From Membranipora membranacea (lineage: Eukaryota > Bryozoa > Gymnolaemata > Cheilostomatida > Membraniporidae): a DNA stretch of 64,000 nucleotides. A program made the translations under genes and the position numbers. The stretch lies in the NCBI GenBank assembly GCA_914767715.1, contig OU612072.1, positions 23,312,001 through 23,376,000 on the forward strand. Reading direction: 5' to 3'. Positions 10,501-19,790 of the stretch are shown here, piece after piece. How positions within the stretch are numbered: the stretch's first letter is position 1; each line of letters begins with the position of its first letter. The notes under the pieces were generated by a model. That model worked only from the letters and a program-made list of their open reading frames with translations. It did not search any database and had not been told where the DNA came from.

Positions 10501-13500
10501 AAGTCTATGTGCTAAACACTTTGATATACACAAGTTACAACACTTAACCTCTTTTCTGTCTTTGTTTGAACTGAGAATAGTCTGGGAGCTGTACATTGAC
10601 TGCAGAGGTCCGTCTGGTACACATGACACATTAAGTAGGCTGTAATTTTGTGAAGGTGAAGGTGAGGCTTGAACTCTGTAAATGATGATATCTCCTGTTC
10701 TGTTCACCTCTCTAACAGTCAGTGCTGGGAGTGTGGGAACTACATATAAGGAAATAATTTCAAATTACAGTCACTCAGTCAAGCCAGAAGCACAATTCGC
10801 ATCCTTCTTTCAGCAAAGGATTTTCTTCAAATATTTATGGAAATAAGAGACATAGAATTATCACAAGGCATCAAGTTTTAGTGTGAAACATGTGCTGCCG
10901 AACCAGTTATATCCATTTCCAGTCCAAATTTCATCATATGATCAAAATGTGAAGAGACTGGTTGAATGACAAATTGAGCTGAGTAAACAAGTGTCTGGCT
11001 CATCATTCATTGTTCAAGCAAACCACTGGCAGCATAGAATATGCAGGCAGAAAGGAACTGCTCGAATAACTCACATGTTGATGCTGAAACAGCTCTAGAC
11101 ATAGTAGAATTCCGTGTACCGACATCAGATGTAGTCCAAAGTCGGAAAGTAAACAACGTTCCAGTATTCAGATTGTCAACAGTATAACTGTTCTCAGAAG
11201 AATTGACTATAAACTGAAATAAATGACATAAATGATGAGATTCATAGAGCCTGAGGGAAGATAATCGGATATGGAAAGTTAAATTGTGTTCCTGTTATAA
11301 TTGATAATCATTTATGGTGTCATTTTTGGTTAAGGAAACTTTCAAAAAATTTTGGGGTCATGCTCCAGACTGTCTCATATCTCTATATCTATCTTTATGT
11401 ATCATCCTGAAACAACCACCAAACTCTCATAGATTTTCGGAATTTCAAATCATGCCAATTTCCATGTTATTCAAATTTCGGTTTATCATCTTTTATTAAA
11501 AATTATATACCCAAACAAGAAGACAACTAAAACAATGTTGAGAATCCGTATGAAATTAAAACACGAAACTGTTCGAAAAATCCACTCAAGTTGATTAAAG
11601 TTTGAACTGAAAAGGGAAAGAGATCAATGTTTTTCATTTTTGGTGAGCTTGCTTGGGACCTTCAGGATTTTCCTTACGGGGTCTTCCAGAGGCAGTTGAC
11701 GGCTCGCCTGTGGGAGCTTGATGGAAGTTGATTGGTTGCCTTCTGTTCCCTTGGCGGCACAGCTCTGCTGTCGGGGACTACAGAGTGCTGAGCCGGGCTG
11801 TCATAACTCTAGTTTCGAACTATCTGATAAGACCCTTTAAAATCTTTAGTCACTTTTTAAAAACCTTATTCTCTTTGCAATTATAAGACGATAAACGATT
11901 GTACAAAAAAAACCATTAAGGTTTGGATCCCTGAGTATTATTAGTTCAAAGCGTGAGGCCAAGACAGAACCAAGGTTTTCAGATGCTTAGTGGTAAAATC
12001 TTGTCTCCTTACATATTTAGTACCATTAATCCATGAACACTGAATATGTGTTGCAGATGTAAGCTGATTCTCTATACTTTTCCACTCTAATTTCATTTTT
12101 CTCTCATTTGGTTTCGGCAGAGGTGTAGCACTGAGGAAATTCGGCGGGAATAAGTCTGTAAAATATCATGAGTAACATATTATAAAAAAAGTTGTGGGTA
12201 TATTTCACTGAAGAACACATCATAATAACTGTGAGGTCGAAATTTAGTTGAATAGGTGCAATAGCTTCATTTTATGAAAAAGTTGAAAGCCTGTGGGTTA
12301 TTGACCCTATTTTGTCCACTTACCAACAAAGTGTTGTGTGACTATAGGCAGAACTGTGCCATTCTGATGGTAACCAACTATCTGTGCGGAAACACTGTAG
12401 GTGAAGCCAGCTACCCACTTAATCTTAAAGACACAGTCACAGTTTTTCAGTATAATTTGGAGTAAAACAAAGACTCAACAATGGATTCTATGATCCTTTC
12501 CTTCATCACATATAATGGTTCCTGTTATCAATTCTGTGATATTTTTATACATTCTCATTTTCATATCATTATCCATTTTAAATAGCATTCACAATTTGGT
12601 ATTTAATTTTTTCCATTTCCCTAACAAAGGCAATCAAGGCAAAATAAAAAGCAAAATATCAGTCACCTCTGCAACTTATCGTTATGTCCATTGTTGTGAA
12701 TCAAAGATGTGATTTAAAAAAAAAGAAGCTTACCCGGTGTACATAGAGGTTGTCAGTAGATTCAACTATGCACACTTGTTGACCAAGAATATCTCGGGAC
12801 TCAGAAGGACTGTGGACACAGATGAGATTTATTGATTGTAATCTGGTCTTGTTTGTTCCCTCAAAGTTCAGCTCAATCACTCTGTAGCCTTCAGTCTCTG
12901 AGGAGATAGATCTAACAGAAGGGGTAACTGGTACTGTAACTGGTGCTGATGATAAAGAACATATGTACAGCGGATCACAATATCTCTAATCAACTAAATA
13001 CTAAAATCGAAAGCTTTAAGTTTGTGTCTTATTTGTGTAAAAATTTTGGAGGGTATTGAGACATAAGCGGTCATTTTAGTATCTTAAATTCACAACTATG
13101 CAGCCAATGGTCTGGGATATTCAACACAGGTAAACCCTAACCTTATGCAAAGGATCGTTGGTGATAATGCTCTAGGGTGTTCAAAAGAGTGACTCCTTAA
13201 GACTGTATTGATAGAGATCAACGATCAAATGACCTCAACATATTTCACATACCTAACCTATATACCTCATCAGTGGTTATAACTTCACTCTTGTTACCAT
13301 ATTGAATGATGCTGGTTCTCATGAGGTACTTCACTCCTGGATTAAAAAGGAACTGCAAAAAAAGAGGAGGGAAATAACTGGTAATAATATTGATATGACC
13401 TTAAGTCACACTAACTGCCACCTTCAGGAGTATACTTGGTGAACGGCTTGTCAAAGCAGCACACATGTAATGCTGATTAAATAACTACCATGCCTCATCT

Positions 13501-16500
13501 TAATTATTTACTGACCAAATGACCTGGCCTTAGTTATGAGTACCTTATAATGTGACACATCAAGCTCAATCTGTCTACACTCTCCGAAACCAGTAACTGC
13601 GGCGGGCTCTGCATTGCATGTAACATTGAGTGTACCTTGAGAGGTATGGTCCACAAGTAACAGCTCATATACATCAAAACCATCTTCTGTGCCTTCCTTA
13701 CTAAATTTCACCAATGACAACTTTGGAGCTATGTAATAAATGATAAGGTATTACCTACCTTTAATAATAAGCTTATCTTCATTTAAGAATAGTAATTCAC
13801 AATGGAAACTACTGAAGTAATTTTTCTCCATGTCCCAGATTGTAAATGATGCATAGTGTAAATCAAAGCTAACAAATCAAAGAAGAATGGATTTAGATCC
13901 TGATGCTATATCCACCTGAGGGAGCTGGGGTCTGGCACAAATGATCCTGAAAGCATGCATATGTGTAAAACTTTGCGTCTTCACTACCGAAGTCTTTTCC
14001 GTCTCCATATCAGCCATCAGCTTATGCGGGAAAAAACTCTACTTTTTTGATAAAGCTGAATGCATTTTCATTGTTATGATATATTAATATGATTCTCTCC
14101 TCGGACCTATGCATGTCTCATGACAGCCTTGTAATTAGTACAAATATAGTTTCGTATCATGATTAGAATGTCTCCCACCTCTTGTGTAGAAGACCTGATA
14201 TGCTAGTGTCTTTTGTTCTGCAGCAAGATATAAATAAATTCTCACTTCTCCGTCTGGTTTTAAACTGTTCAATATATCACTTTTCCATTGGGACCGATAG
14301 AGCCCATATTTGGCATATTTAGCTTAAAAAAGAAATACAACAGAGCATTAATACGTTTAATAATATGAAGCCAAGAGATATTGCTTGCTCAGCATCTTGA
14401 AGTAAGTACAATTATTATTCTTGGTACCATGGTAGCCTCTCGCCACCAACCTGCATGTATGTAGCTGATATTCTTTGATTTCAATCGGTTGAGAGTTTTT
14501 TGTAAAGTGTCCTCTTACAAGGTGTAGACTGTAGGAATTACCCCGGTAACAATTCAAAAGTTTGATGGAGAGCAAAAGAAGTACAAACTTACTTTTCTTT
14601 GCGAACCACGTTACTGTATCATGAATGAGGAGTTTATTGAATACTTTCATAACATATCAATCTCATCAAATCAATTCTGGTTATACTACATAATATATAT
14701 ATTCGTTAATGAATCATGACACAATTGCTGTGGTTGTAGGTACACTTAAATCATTGTGCTCCGACCTGCCTGCAAACTGAGAGCAACTTGGCGCCGAATA
14801 CGGCGGCCGCGCCCTTAAGGCACTGATATTTTTCAGTCCTCGGACGGAGACAACACTTGCGATTTTAACCCACATTTGCAAAAAATAATTATGCATGTAA
14901 GGAAAAAAACACTTACATTGATTGATCATAAATAAAAAGATCATGACTGTTATGGTATGTATGATTGCTATCATGTTTTAAGGCTTACCATAAGTTCCTG
15001 TCTTAAAAGTTGCAATGACGGTTCCGTTGTGCAAAACGTACTCTTCTATAAAATCCATTCTGTCATAATGTGTAACACTGCTGTTAACATTCAATGTCAC
15101 AGTGCATGTAAAAGAGCGTCGCCGTTCCTCAAATCTGCAGTCTAAGTGGAAATATGAACCTTCTGGTATCGGAACTGAAACAATATAATCATATTCCCTA
15201 TTTGGCAAGGTGTATGCGTGTTTAATTATCTTTGATTTTTCGTGCTTTGTTCATCCGCCATGATAAATCCTTACTTTCCCACGAATGAAATCGTAGAGCA
15301 AGATTGGTGACTAGATTTAACGATCTTGTGATAATTAAAATTATGAGGTTCCAATTGTGCAAAGAAATTTTACTGATTACTTAATAGCGGTCGCATAACT
15401 ACAGCCTGCATGAATTCCATTAACTGCTATTACACCTGCAGCATAATGTTTTGCCTATATTTCAGGATATCGGATAAAGAAAGAGGCTTCAACGATTATG
15501 TATACATCAGCATTGTTTTTAAGACTGCTATAACAGAACAATTGATGCAACAAATTTTGATCGCACTGGTATCACACCTACATGTGATGGCCGGGAACAT
15601 TACAGTCTCAGATCTGATATCAGTTCCACTCCTTTTGTACCAGGCTTCACAGCGATAACTGGTGCCAGGCAATGCCAGGTCAAACCAAGTATACTGGTAT
15701 CCATATTGACTTCGCCTATATGAAGCATTTAACTTCGGTGGAGACTGTAATGACAGAAAAATATGTATCAGCTCTTCAACTTCTGTGAATGAAGAAACAT
15801 CCTTTTGGTCCTGCACCATGCCATAACTTCCTGTACTAACATCACATTCCACTAAGCTAGTTATTGCAGAAATAATCAAAGTATTGTAATACAATGTTTG
15901 GGTGTTTCTTTTACACAAAAAAAAGTTAGCCTTAGTAATAGGGAGTTTTCTTTGCTGTGAAACAAGTTATTAAGATAACATTTGTTAAAGTTTAGTTTTA
16001 CTAATTCAAAGGATGAACGATTATCTGAAGTAAAGTGTATGCCCCTTTGAGTTGAAAATGAAGGATTAATTAGCTTCTTTTGTAATTATCATAGCTAGAA
16101 ACTCAATAAATCTATGATTATACATTTGAGTACAATGCTACACCACGTTTAGAATTGGACTCTCTGTAATTATTCCACATTCAAAACTGAGAGTGTTCTT
16201 AGAAACAGATTCTTGCAGGCAAAAGGTAAGACTACATGAACTTGAAATCAAATGACTTGTAGATAAATTGCAATCAAACAGTGTTGAGTTTGAATGTAAA
16301 TCTAAAAATTGTTGAAAATTTACTATTTGCCTTTTCCTTGTTATCAGCAAGATTAGGACCTGGGAATGGAAAATTAAATGTAGGAAAAGAGCTATGCCCC
16401 AATAATTACGACTATTATTGGGGCTAAAAGGGATGGCAGCTATTTCTGCAGTGATTATGCAACATTTTCACATTTAGAAAATCAAGTGCACTTGTGGGTA

Positions 16501-17485
16501 AAATTATGTGTAGTGTTAAGAACTGTCCTCCCTTCACATCTAAGAGCTATGCGGTATTTATGCGCCCTAGTGCTGTGCCAACATAATAAGCTTACACTGC
16601 AAAATACATTTAATTGCCATTCTTTCCCACATAAGTTCAAAATAAATATAGTTCCATTGTCAGGAGACATTTTACAATAGAAGATAACTTCATTTGATAA
16701 TTTTTACAGTTGTCTCAAGTAGATAGACGTATGAGCTTATTAGGTTGGCACAGCACTAGGGCGCATAAATACCGCATAGCTCTTAGATGAGAAGGGAGGA
16801 CAATTCCTAACACTACACGTAATTTTTACCCAGAAGTGCTCTGAATTTTCTAAATGATAAAATATTGCCTAATTACGGCAGAAGTATCTGCCAGACTATA
16901 TATTGATGTGGTCCTTCCGAAGTCTTTAAGCTTAGGCTTAAGAGCTACTTAACAAAGCTGTTTTGCGCCCAACTTACATAATAAAATCTAATAGTAGTAT
17001 GATAATATATTTTGTCATATGTGCAGTTAACATCAAGTTGGAGAGGAGAAAGGTCGGATTGTAGTGGATTGCTCCAGGTTAGTGCTCCTCTTCTACGTTG
17101 GGTTGCAGGATCAATAAGTGTCTCATATTTGAGATGAAGCGGAGGCTTTATGCTGGTATCTGTAGACAAATATTTTATCTTGAATCTTTATTCTGAAGAA
17201 AGGGACTGCTATATTATCGGGGACTAGATGGACTGTACAATTACTCAGGTTTAGGTTGAATTTTTGCGCGATTTGTGACCACAAGGCTCATCTTTGCATA
17301 CTACTATAAGAAGTGAACTACTCATTCCCTATATCCTCTGGATATCACCGACGTGAAACTTACATGAAGAAATGGTTATGAAGGATATTCTATTCCACTA
17401 CCTGAAGCATAGCTTTTTTTTTATTCAACTCACCTACATCAGCATTGACTTCAGCAACAAAGTAAAAGTTGATGCACAGCAGAAA
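4400..17485 (-). CDS. Receptor-like gene: signal exon, 10 FN3 domains, CCP, TM, short tail
   Basis: Twenty-three coding exons with GT-AG borders were assigned by reading all frames and comparing with the plus-strand copies. From the 5' side: 17434..17485; 16978..17159; 15582..15744; 14989..15174; 14179..14322; 13544..13728; 13253..13352; 12734..12945; 12324..12423; 12013..12155; 11075..11213; 10549..10739; 9260..9353; 8538..8749; 8000..8099; 7503..7645; 7171..7309; 6673..6863; 6129..6222; 5605..5898; 5203..5385; 4896..4986; 4400..4565. They sum to 3504 nt, a multiple of three, with one stop at the end (about 1,167 residues). Architecture is that of a type I membrane protein with an FN3/CCP ectodomain. 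The initiating ATG must be in an upstream exon I could not find. No exon in this set carries a visible break. The molecular function is unknown; adhesion or recognition is inferred from the architecture. Confidence 0.85.
4896..4986 (-). CDS. Transmembrane exon
   Basis: A 91-bp exon encoding DTQQTAGHS and then the hydrophobic stretch LLFAAVGISCITILLAAL followed by IVAM, a single membrane-spanning helix. Acceptor TTACAG and donor GTGAGT are good. Entry phase 1 and exit phase 0 or 2 join without a break to the CCP and tail exons. The plus-strand counterpart is 60248..60338, also 91 bp. Confidence 0.88.
5203..5385 (-). CDS. CCP/Sushi domain exon
   Basis: This 183-bp exon is a phase 1-1 cassette. 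It encodes ECLPLDTLGYLVDLN, then FKSGGAYNLSCTEGYKVP and WQCEEGEWISGEDC. The four cysteines, the G-Y after the second Cys and the W before the last Cys fit the complement control protein (Sushi) fold. It sits between the terminal FN3 and the TM helix, so it would be membrane-proximal. The plus-strand copy at 51757..51939 has the same length. Confidence 0.85.
5605..5898 (-). CDS. FN3 domain 10 (membrane-distal to CCP), single exon
   Basis: A 294-bp phase 1-1 exon coding for a canonical fibronectin type III domain. It shows PNAPQDLAIE at the start, LKLTWVLAPG in strand B, YDFNI before strand E and LNFTISAASYGTNG in strands F-G. Unlike the other FN3 units it has no internal intron. Compared with the plus-strand copy (51112..51405) I count about 18 residue differences in 98, with no length change. 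Confidence 0.88.
6129..6863 (-). CDS. FN3 domain 9 (type D), two exons
   Basis: Exons 6673..6863 (191 bp) and 6129..6222 (94 bp), total 95 codons. The first half has GRRGDLVVYRVQASPSP and NVSCVPDEPL. The second half starts LLLNPGVKYTLSVQVSSYG, the E-F-G strands. The intron between the halves is phase 0 after ...KDRKE. The flanking borders are phase 1. Confidence 0.85.
7171..7645 (-). CDS. FN3 domain 8 (type C), two exons
   Basis: Exons 7503..7645 (143 bp) and 7171..7309 (139 bp), 94 codons. Motifs are DLFPPNFLSATPL, KIKLEWKNVENQ and, in the second half, VNSSVNSYTI with NTGTLFTF. This gives the proline-rich strand A, LEW strand B and GTLFTF strand E-F pattern of FN3. GT-AG borders are intact and the split is phase 0. 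Confidence 0.85.
8000..8749 (-). CDS. FN3 domain 7 (type B), two exons
   Basis: Exons 8538..8749 (212 bp) and 8000..8099 (100 bp), 104 codons. The first half carries APVTVP, SISSETEGYREIELNFEG and two cysteines (ITCEHS and RQLCTVE). The second half is LKWLAGLAYNVTAQLIG, then HHQNGTVVTI. It follows a type D unit directly; the type A unit found at this place in the plus-strand gene is absent here. Confidence 0.85.
8819..9145. mobile_element. 327-bp MITE with TTAA target duplication
   Basis: Terminal inverted repeats AGTGACAGTCCTA (left) and TAGGACTGTCACT (right) are flanked by TTAA at 8815..8818 and 9146..9149. TTAA duplications are typical of piggyBac-like elements. There is no coding sequence. 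It lies in the intron between FN3 domains 6 and 7 of the minus-strand gene, where a type A domain is missing relative to the plus copy. Confidence 0.7.
9260..10739 (-). CDS. FN3 domain 6 (type D), two exons
   Basis: Exons 10549..10739 (191 bp) and 9260..9353 (94 bp). The first half reads FPTLPALTVREVNRTGD, then IIYRVQASPSPSQNYS and NVSCVPDG. The second half starts LLLTPGVEYTLSVQVSSYG. The 1.2-kb intron between the halves contains a tandem duplication and a foldback element, but both splice borders are intact. Confidence 0.85.
9630..9940. repeat. Tandem duplication, period about 153 bp
   Basis: CGTAGGCTGGCAAYSATGAT and GAACTATCAT occur at about 9632 and again at about 9785. Both are followed by ACTAGATRTATTGGC and CTTTTCCAGA. 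The two units are diverged. The array lies in an intron of the minus-strand gene. Confidence 0.7.
10060..10512. mobile_element. Foldback element in the domain 6 intron
   Basis: The left arm begins ACCTAGACAGGACACTATA (about 10076) and the right arm ends CAGTGTCCTGTCTAGGT (about 10492). Inner blocks also mirror: GCAATGATGCTATCATTGAT against ATCAATGATAGCATCATTGC, and GATCAATTTTGATC against GATCAAAATTGATC. Homology fades outward, so the ends are uncertain. No coding capacity is seen. Confidence 0.7.
11075..12155 (-). CDS. FN3 domain 5 (type C), two exons
   Basis: Exons 12013..12155 (143 bp) and 11075..11213 (139 bp). It encodes DLFPPNFLSATPLPKP, KMKLEWKSIENQL and CSWINGTK, then VNSSENSYTVDNLNTGTLFT. 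The intron between the halves (about 0.8 kb) carries the dispersed repeat shared with 2880..3320. Splice sites are intact. Confidence 0.85.
11400..11840 (+). repeat. Dispersed repeat, inverted copy of 2880..3320
   Basis: Carries GCTCTGCTGTCGGGGACTAC and CTATCTGATAAG, the reverse complement of the block near 2880..2960, together with the flanking AT-rich homology. Located inside an intron of the minus-strand gene. A G/C-richer middle (11640..11770) has no counterpart in the other copy. Confidence 0.6.
12324..12945 (-). CDS. FN3 domain 4 (type B), two exons
   Basis: Exons 12734..12945 (212 bp) and 12324..12423 (100 bp). Motifs: APVTVPVTPSVRSISSETEG, VIELNFEGTNKTRLQ, two cysteines in ICVHS and QQVCIVE, then IKWVAGFTYSVSAQIVGYHQ and NGTVLPIVTQHF. 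It is nearly interchangeable with the type B unit at 43555..44080. Confidence 0.85.
13253..13728 (-). CDS. FN3 domain 3 (type A), two exons
   Basis: Exons 13544..13728 (185 bp) and 13253..13352 (100 bp). It encodes APKLSLVKFSKEGTEDGFDV, the cysteine pair in NVTCNAEPAAV and FGECRQIELD, then FLFNPGVKYLMRTSII. The two cysteines in the C-C' area could form an intradomain disulphide. The donor after ...SHYK is GTACTC, weaker than its neighbours. Confidence 0.85.
14179..15174 (-). CDS. FN3-like domain 2, two exons with a phase-1 split
   Basis: Exons 14989..15174 (186 bp) and 14179..14322 (144 bp) are each phase 1-1. The first encodes FPIPEGSYFHLDCRFEERRR and FTCTVTLNVNSSV. The second encodes KYAKYGLYRSQW, LKPDGEVRIYLYLAAEQK and TLAYQVFYTR, matching the E-G strands of the other units. 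The internal intron is in a different phase from all other domains. The first half fits FN3 poorly, so the fold assignment is tentative. Only the second exon is found in the plus-strand gene (42170..42313). Confidence 0.65.
14754..14880 (+). mobile_element. SINE tail fragment, copy 2
   Basis: Contains TGTGCTCCGACCTGCCTGCA, ACTTGGCGCCGAATACGGCG and CAGTCCTCGGACGGAGACAA, the 3' body of the tRNA-derived SINE. The tRNA-like head is missing. It lies within an intron of the minus-strand gene, in opposite transcriptional orientation to the gene. Confidence 0.8.
15582..17159 (-). CDS. FN3 domain 1, two exons
   Basis: Exons 16978..17159 (182 bp) and 15582..15744 (163 bp), 115 codons. The first begins DTSIKPPLHLKYETLIDP and has RGALTWSNPLQSD and DVNCTYDK. 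The second has YTWFDLALPGTSYRCEAWYK and SETVMFPAIT. The strand B tryptophan and the LPGTSYRCEAW strand F pattern fit FN3. This first domain is not found in either plus-strand copy. Confidence 0.8.
16431..16897. mobile_element. Palindromic (foldback) element, family P, copy 1
   Basis: The left arm (about 16431..16592) contains AGAGCTATGCGGTATTTATG and CGCCCTAGTGCTGTGCCAAC. The right arm (about 16732..16897) contains the reverse complements. The arms differ at scattered positions. A related, more decayed copy lies at about 18620..19125. It sits in the intron between the two exons of FN3 domain 1. Open frames within it are mirror artefacts. Confidence 0.75.
17434..17485 (-). CDS. Signal-peptide exon of the minus-strand gene
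   Basis: A 52-bp exon bounded by TATTGCAG and GTGAGT that encodes FLLCINFYFVAEVNADV, a hydrophobic core followed by a small-residue region typical of signal-peptide ends. It joins in phase 1 to DTSIKPP of FN3 domain 1. It has no ATG and the upstream frame is closed, so a short exon with the start codon should lie further right. The paralogous exon is 30195..30246, also 52 bp with the same flanks. Confidence 0.75.
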
Positions 17486-18619
17486 CTGCAATATAGCAAG
17501 ATATCCAATTCAACAAGAATAGGCACTCATTTATGTCGCTCACTGGTAAACTGATAACTGAACCGGTAACAAAAAAGGCATGTTTCTGACACGGGTGTAT
17601 TTGAAAAGCGGTCAAGGAGCCCTATTAGCTCAAAATAATTCAAAATTTGTGTGGTTTTTTTTTTAAACTGCTATGTACAACACAATTTTGATGGTTTGTC
17701 TTCATTGATGACTCTTGTCGGAACGTGAAAGGTACCAGGGCAAGGACCGAGTTCAAACATATTCCAGTCTTGTTCTAGGGTATCACAGTATGTTTCCTAA
17801 TCATCTCACACCACAAATGTTGTCCGCGTCGAACAAGGTTTTGCCTATATTAGTTATTTTCCCCAATTGCTATAGAATTTTTTTCATTGACCGTCAGGAT
17901 AAATAGAGCCGTACCTACAAAAAACAAGATAACAGTAGCAAATGCTAACAATCATCACTTTCATTTTAATATGTGCTTTTGTACAATACTATCCCTTTGT
18001 CCATGTTAGCGCTTTGGTCACGCATTGGGACTACTCAAGATTGAAACCGCAGAGGATAAACAATGACTGACAAACGAAACCTGGCTAGAAGTTGAGTCAA
18101 ATGGGATCAAATCAAACGGTGATAACTTTGCACCAACAAAGATTTGGGGAGGTGAAAATTCACTCAAAGTAAGCACTCACTAGCAAATGCTTTGTCTAAG
18201 CTCTAAATATTTGTATACACTGGAGGCTTGATATGGGATTGCACTTTTGGCTAGGAATACACAAGCTACCTTTTCAACACACAAATTAATTTTGTTGTTG
18301 CAAGTTCAACACCACACAAATATCATTGGATGTAATCCCCCTTCAGCCAATTGCTTTCAGGTTCCGTTTGGGAGTCTTGCCTTCAGTGTCAATCTCGGCC
18401 CCAATTCATGGCATTCAGCATAGAGACCTTGTCAAATTGGGTAAAAGGAATATCATTGACAATAGTACATAATGACATTGAGAGTGTTGATTGATAGCAT
18501 TTGCTACTGTACCCTTATATTGGCACAGCTCTGTTTATCCTAGCAGTCAATAGAATGAATTGTATAGCAATGTGGGAAAATAACTCTTACAAACAAATGC
18601 TTGATTGTAAGAGTTCGTG
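17486..18619. other. Presumed 5' region of the minus-strand gene, no exon identified
   Basis: The first bases upstream of the signal exon still resemble the region upstream of 30195, so homology extends into the preceding intron. The missing start-codon exon and promoter of the minus-strand gene are expected here or beyond. I could not identify a convincing ATG plus donor, TATA box or CpG-rich segment. Confidence 0.4.
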
Positions 18620-19125
18620 GACAGATTTAGTATAACTTTAAAGCCACAGAAACACCATAGCAATGTGCAGCCTAGCAGCTAGTTCTGTAGTAGTTACACT
18701 ATATTTTGGCACTAAAAACTTCATCACAGCACTTTTTGATGAAAATGATGTGCAATGTTAAAAGCTGTCCCTAACTTTCTCCTCTCTTGGATTCGAAATC
18801 CTAGTACCGTTCCAGCCAATTAGTTCTATTTTTTCACACAAGTTAAAAATATGAATGTTACAATTGCTAGGGACTCGATACAATAGTAGGTTACTTAACT
18901 CATTAACATTGACAGTTCTCTAATCTAGACAGGGATGGTAGCTTGTTGCGCTACTACAGCATTGAGCTTTGAAGCTTCCCGGATGAGAAAAGGGTTGGGG
19001 GAATTTCAAGCATTACAGATAATCTTTACCCGGAAGTGATTTGAGTATTTGCCCGTGTCAAAGTGTTGCCAAGCTACTGCAGGACTAGTTGCCAAACTAT
19101 ATATTATTGTATTTGTCCTTCTGCT
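18620..19125. repeat. Family P element, decayed copy 2
   Basis: The right part (TTTACCCGGAAGTG, AAGTGTTGCCAAGCTACTGC, CAAACTATATATT) matches 16830..16905. The left part, near GTGCAATGTTAAAAGCTGTC, matches the left arm of 16431..16897. The arms are more diverged here than in copy 1. Confidence 0.55.
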
Positions 19126-19149
19126 GACTTAAAGCTGAATAAATATTAT

Positions 19150-19420
19150 AAGACTCACATAACACCATGTAGGGGTCATCTTTAGATGAATTCGACTAAA
19201 TCAAACACTCAGACAATCCTATCATACCACTAACAATCACCTTGGGTATGTATTCCTGTGTTTCTTTGTTGGCTTCACTTTCAGCATAACAACAAACATT
19301 GTGAAGTCATCGTCCCATAGATTTTCAAGAACTGTGATTTCCCTCGTTGTCACATTGTGTGAGTGTAAGTTACATTACTTTACATAATCATAATTCGCTG
19401 GGAATTTTATAGTGTCAATT
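19150..19420 (-). repeat. Dispersed repeat R1, copy 1
   Basis: Reverse complement of a block also found at 29030..29270 and 41090..41370. Shared pieces include ACACTCAGACAATC, CTTTGTTGGCTTCACTT and ACACCATGTAGGGGTCAT. One frame of the 41-kb copy reads DDNFTMFVVMLEVKPTKKHK, which looks protein-like, but I do not recognise it. Confidence 0.65.
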
Positions 19421-19476
19421 GTCAAACCACACAAAGACATGGGAAACTCAACTTAAAGACTTACTAGATACATTCT

Positions 19477-19700
19477 CAAGAGGAACGGATGAGGTGATAG
19501 TACTGCATGACTTTAACATAAACTTGTTTGACAATAAAATCTACATGACCATCTAAATGTTTTCCATTTTCATTTAAACAGTTAGTTAGAGATCCAACAA
19601 GAGAAACAAACGACACAAAGACACTTATAGACCATATCTATAGTAATTATGAATTCAGTATTAGACACAATGGTATTTACTGATTTCCATTGCAGCTCAT
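19477..19700 (+). mobile_element. LINE endonuclease (EEP) fragment
   Basis: Reads EVIVLHDFNINLFDN, then after stops and frame changes LVRDPTRETNDTKTLIDHIY, the GDFN and (T)LIDHIYS motifs of the apurinic-type endonuclease of LINE elements. The glycine of GDFN is lost here, and the block is interrupted by stops. A better-kept inverted copy lies at 40850..41070. In both places the fragment adjoins repeat R1, so they were copied or moved as one unit. Confidence 0.7.
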
Positions 19701-19790
19701 TACTTGACAAATCTTGTTAGAAAAATCTGAGTTCAAACTACTAAAGTAAGAAATAAATCAATGGGCTGCAACTTCATCATTTGATTCAGG

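Noticed and set aside
14446-14525. Extra exon between the two halves of FN3 domain 2 (with a counterpart at about 41970..42051)
   Set aside because: Both copies end in GCAG/GT and resemble each other, but the frames differ by one base between copies, and the flanking intron is equally conserved. Splicing 14989 directly to 14322 already keeps phase 1-1.
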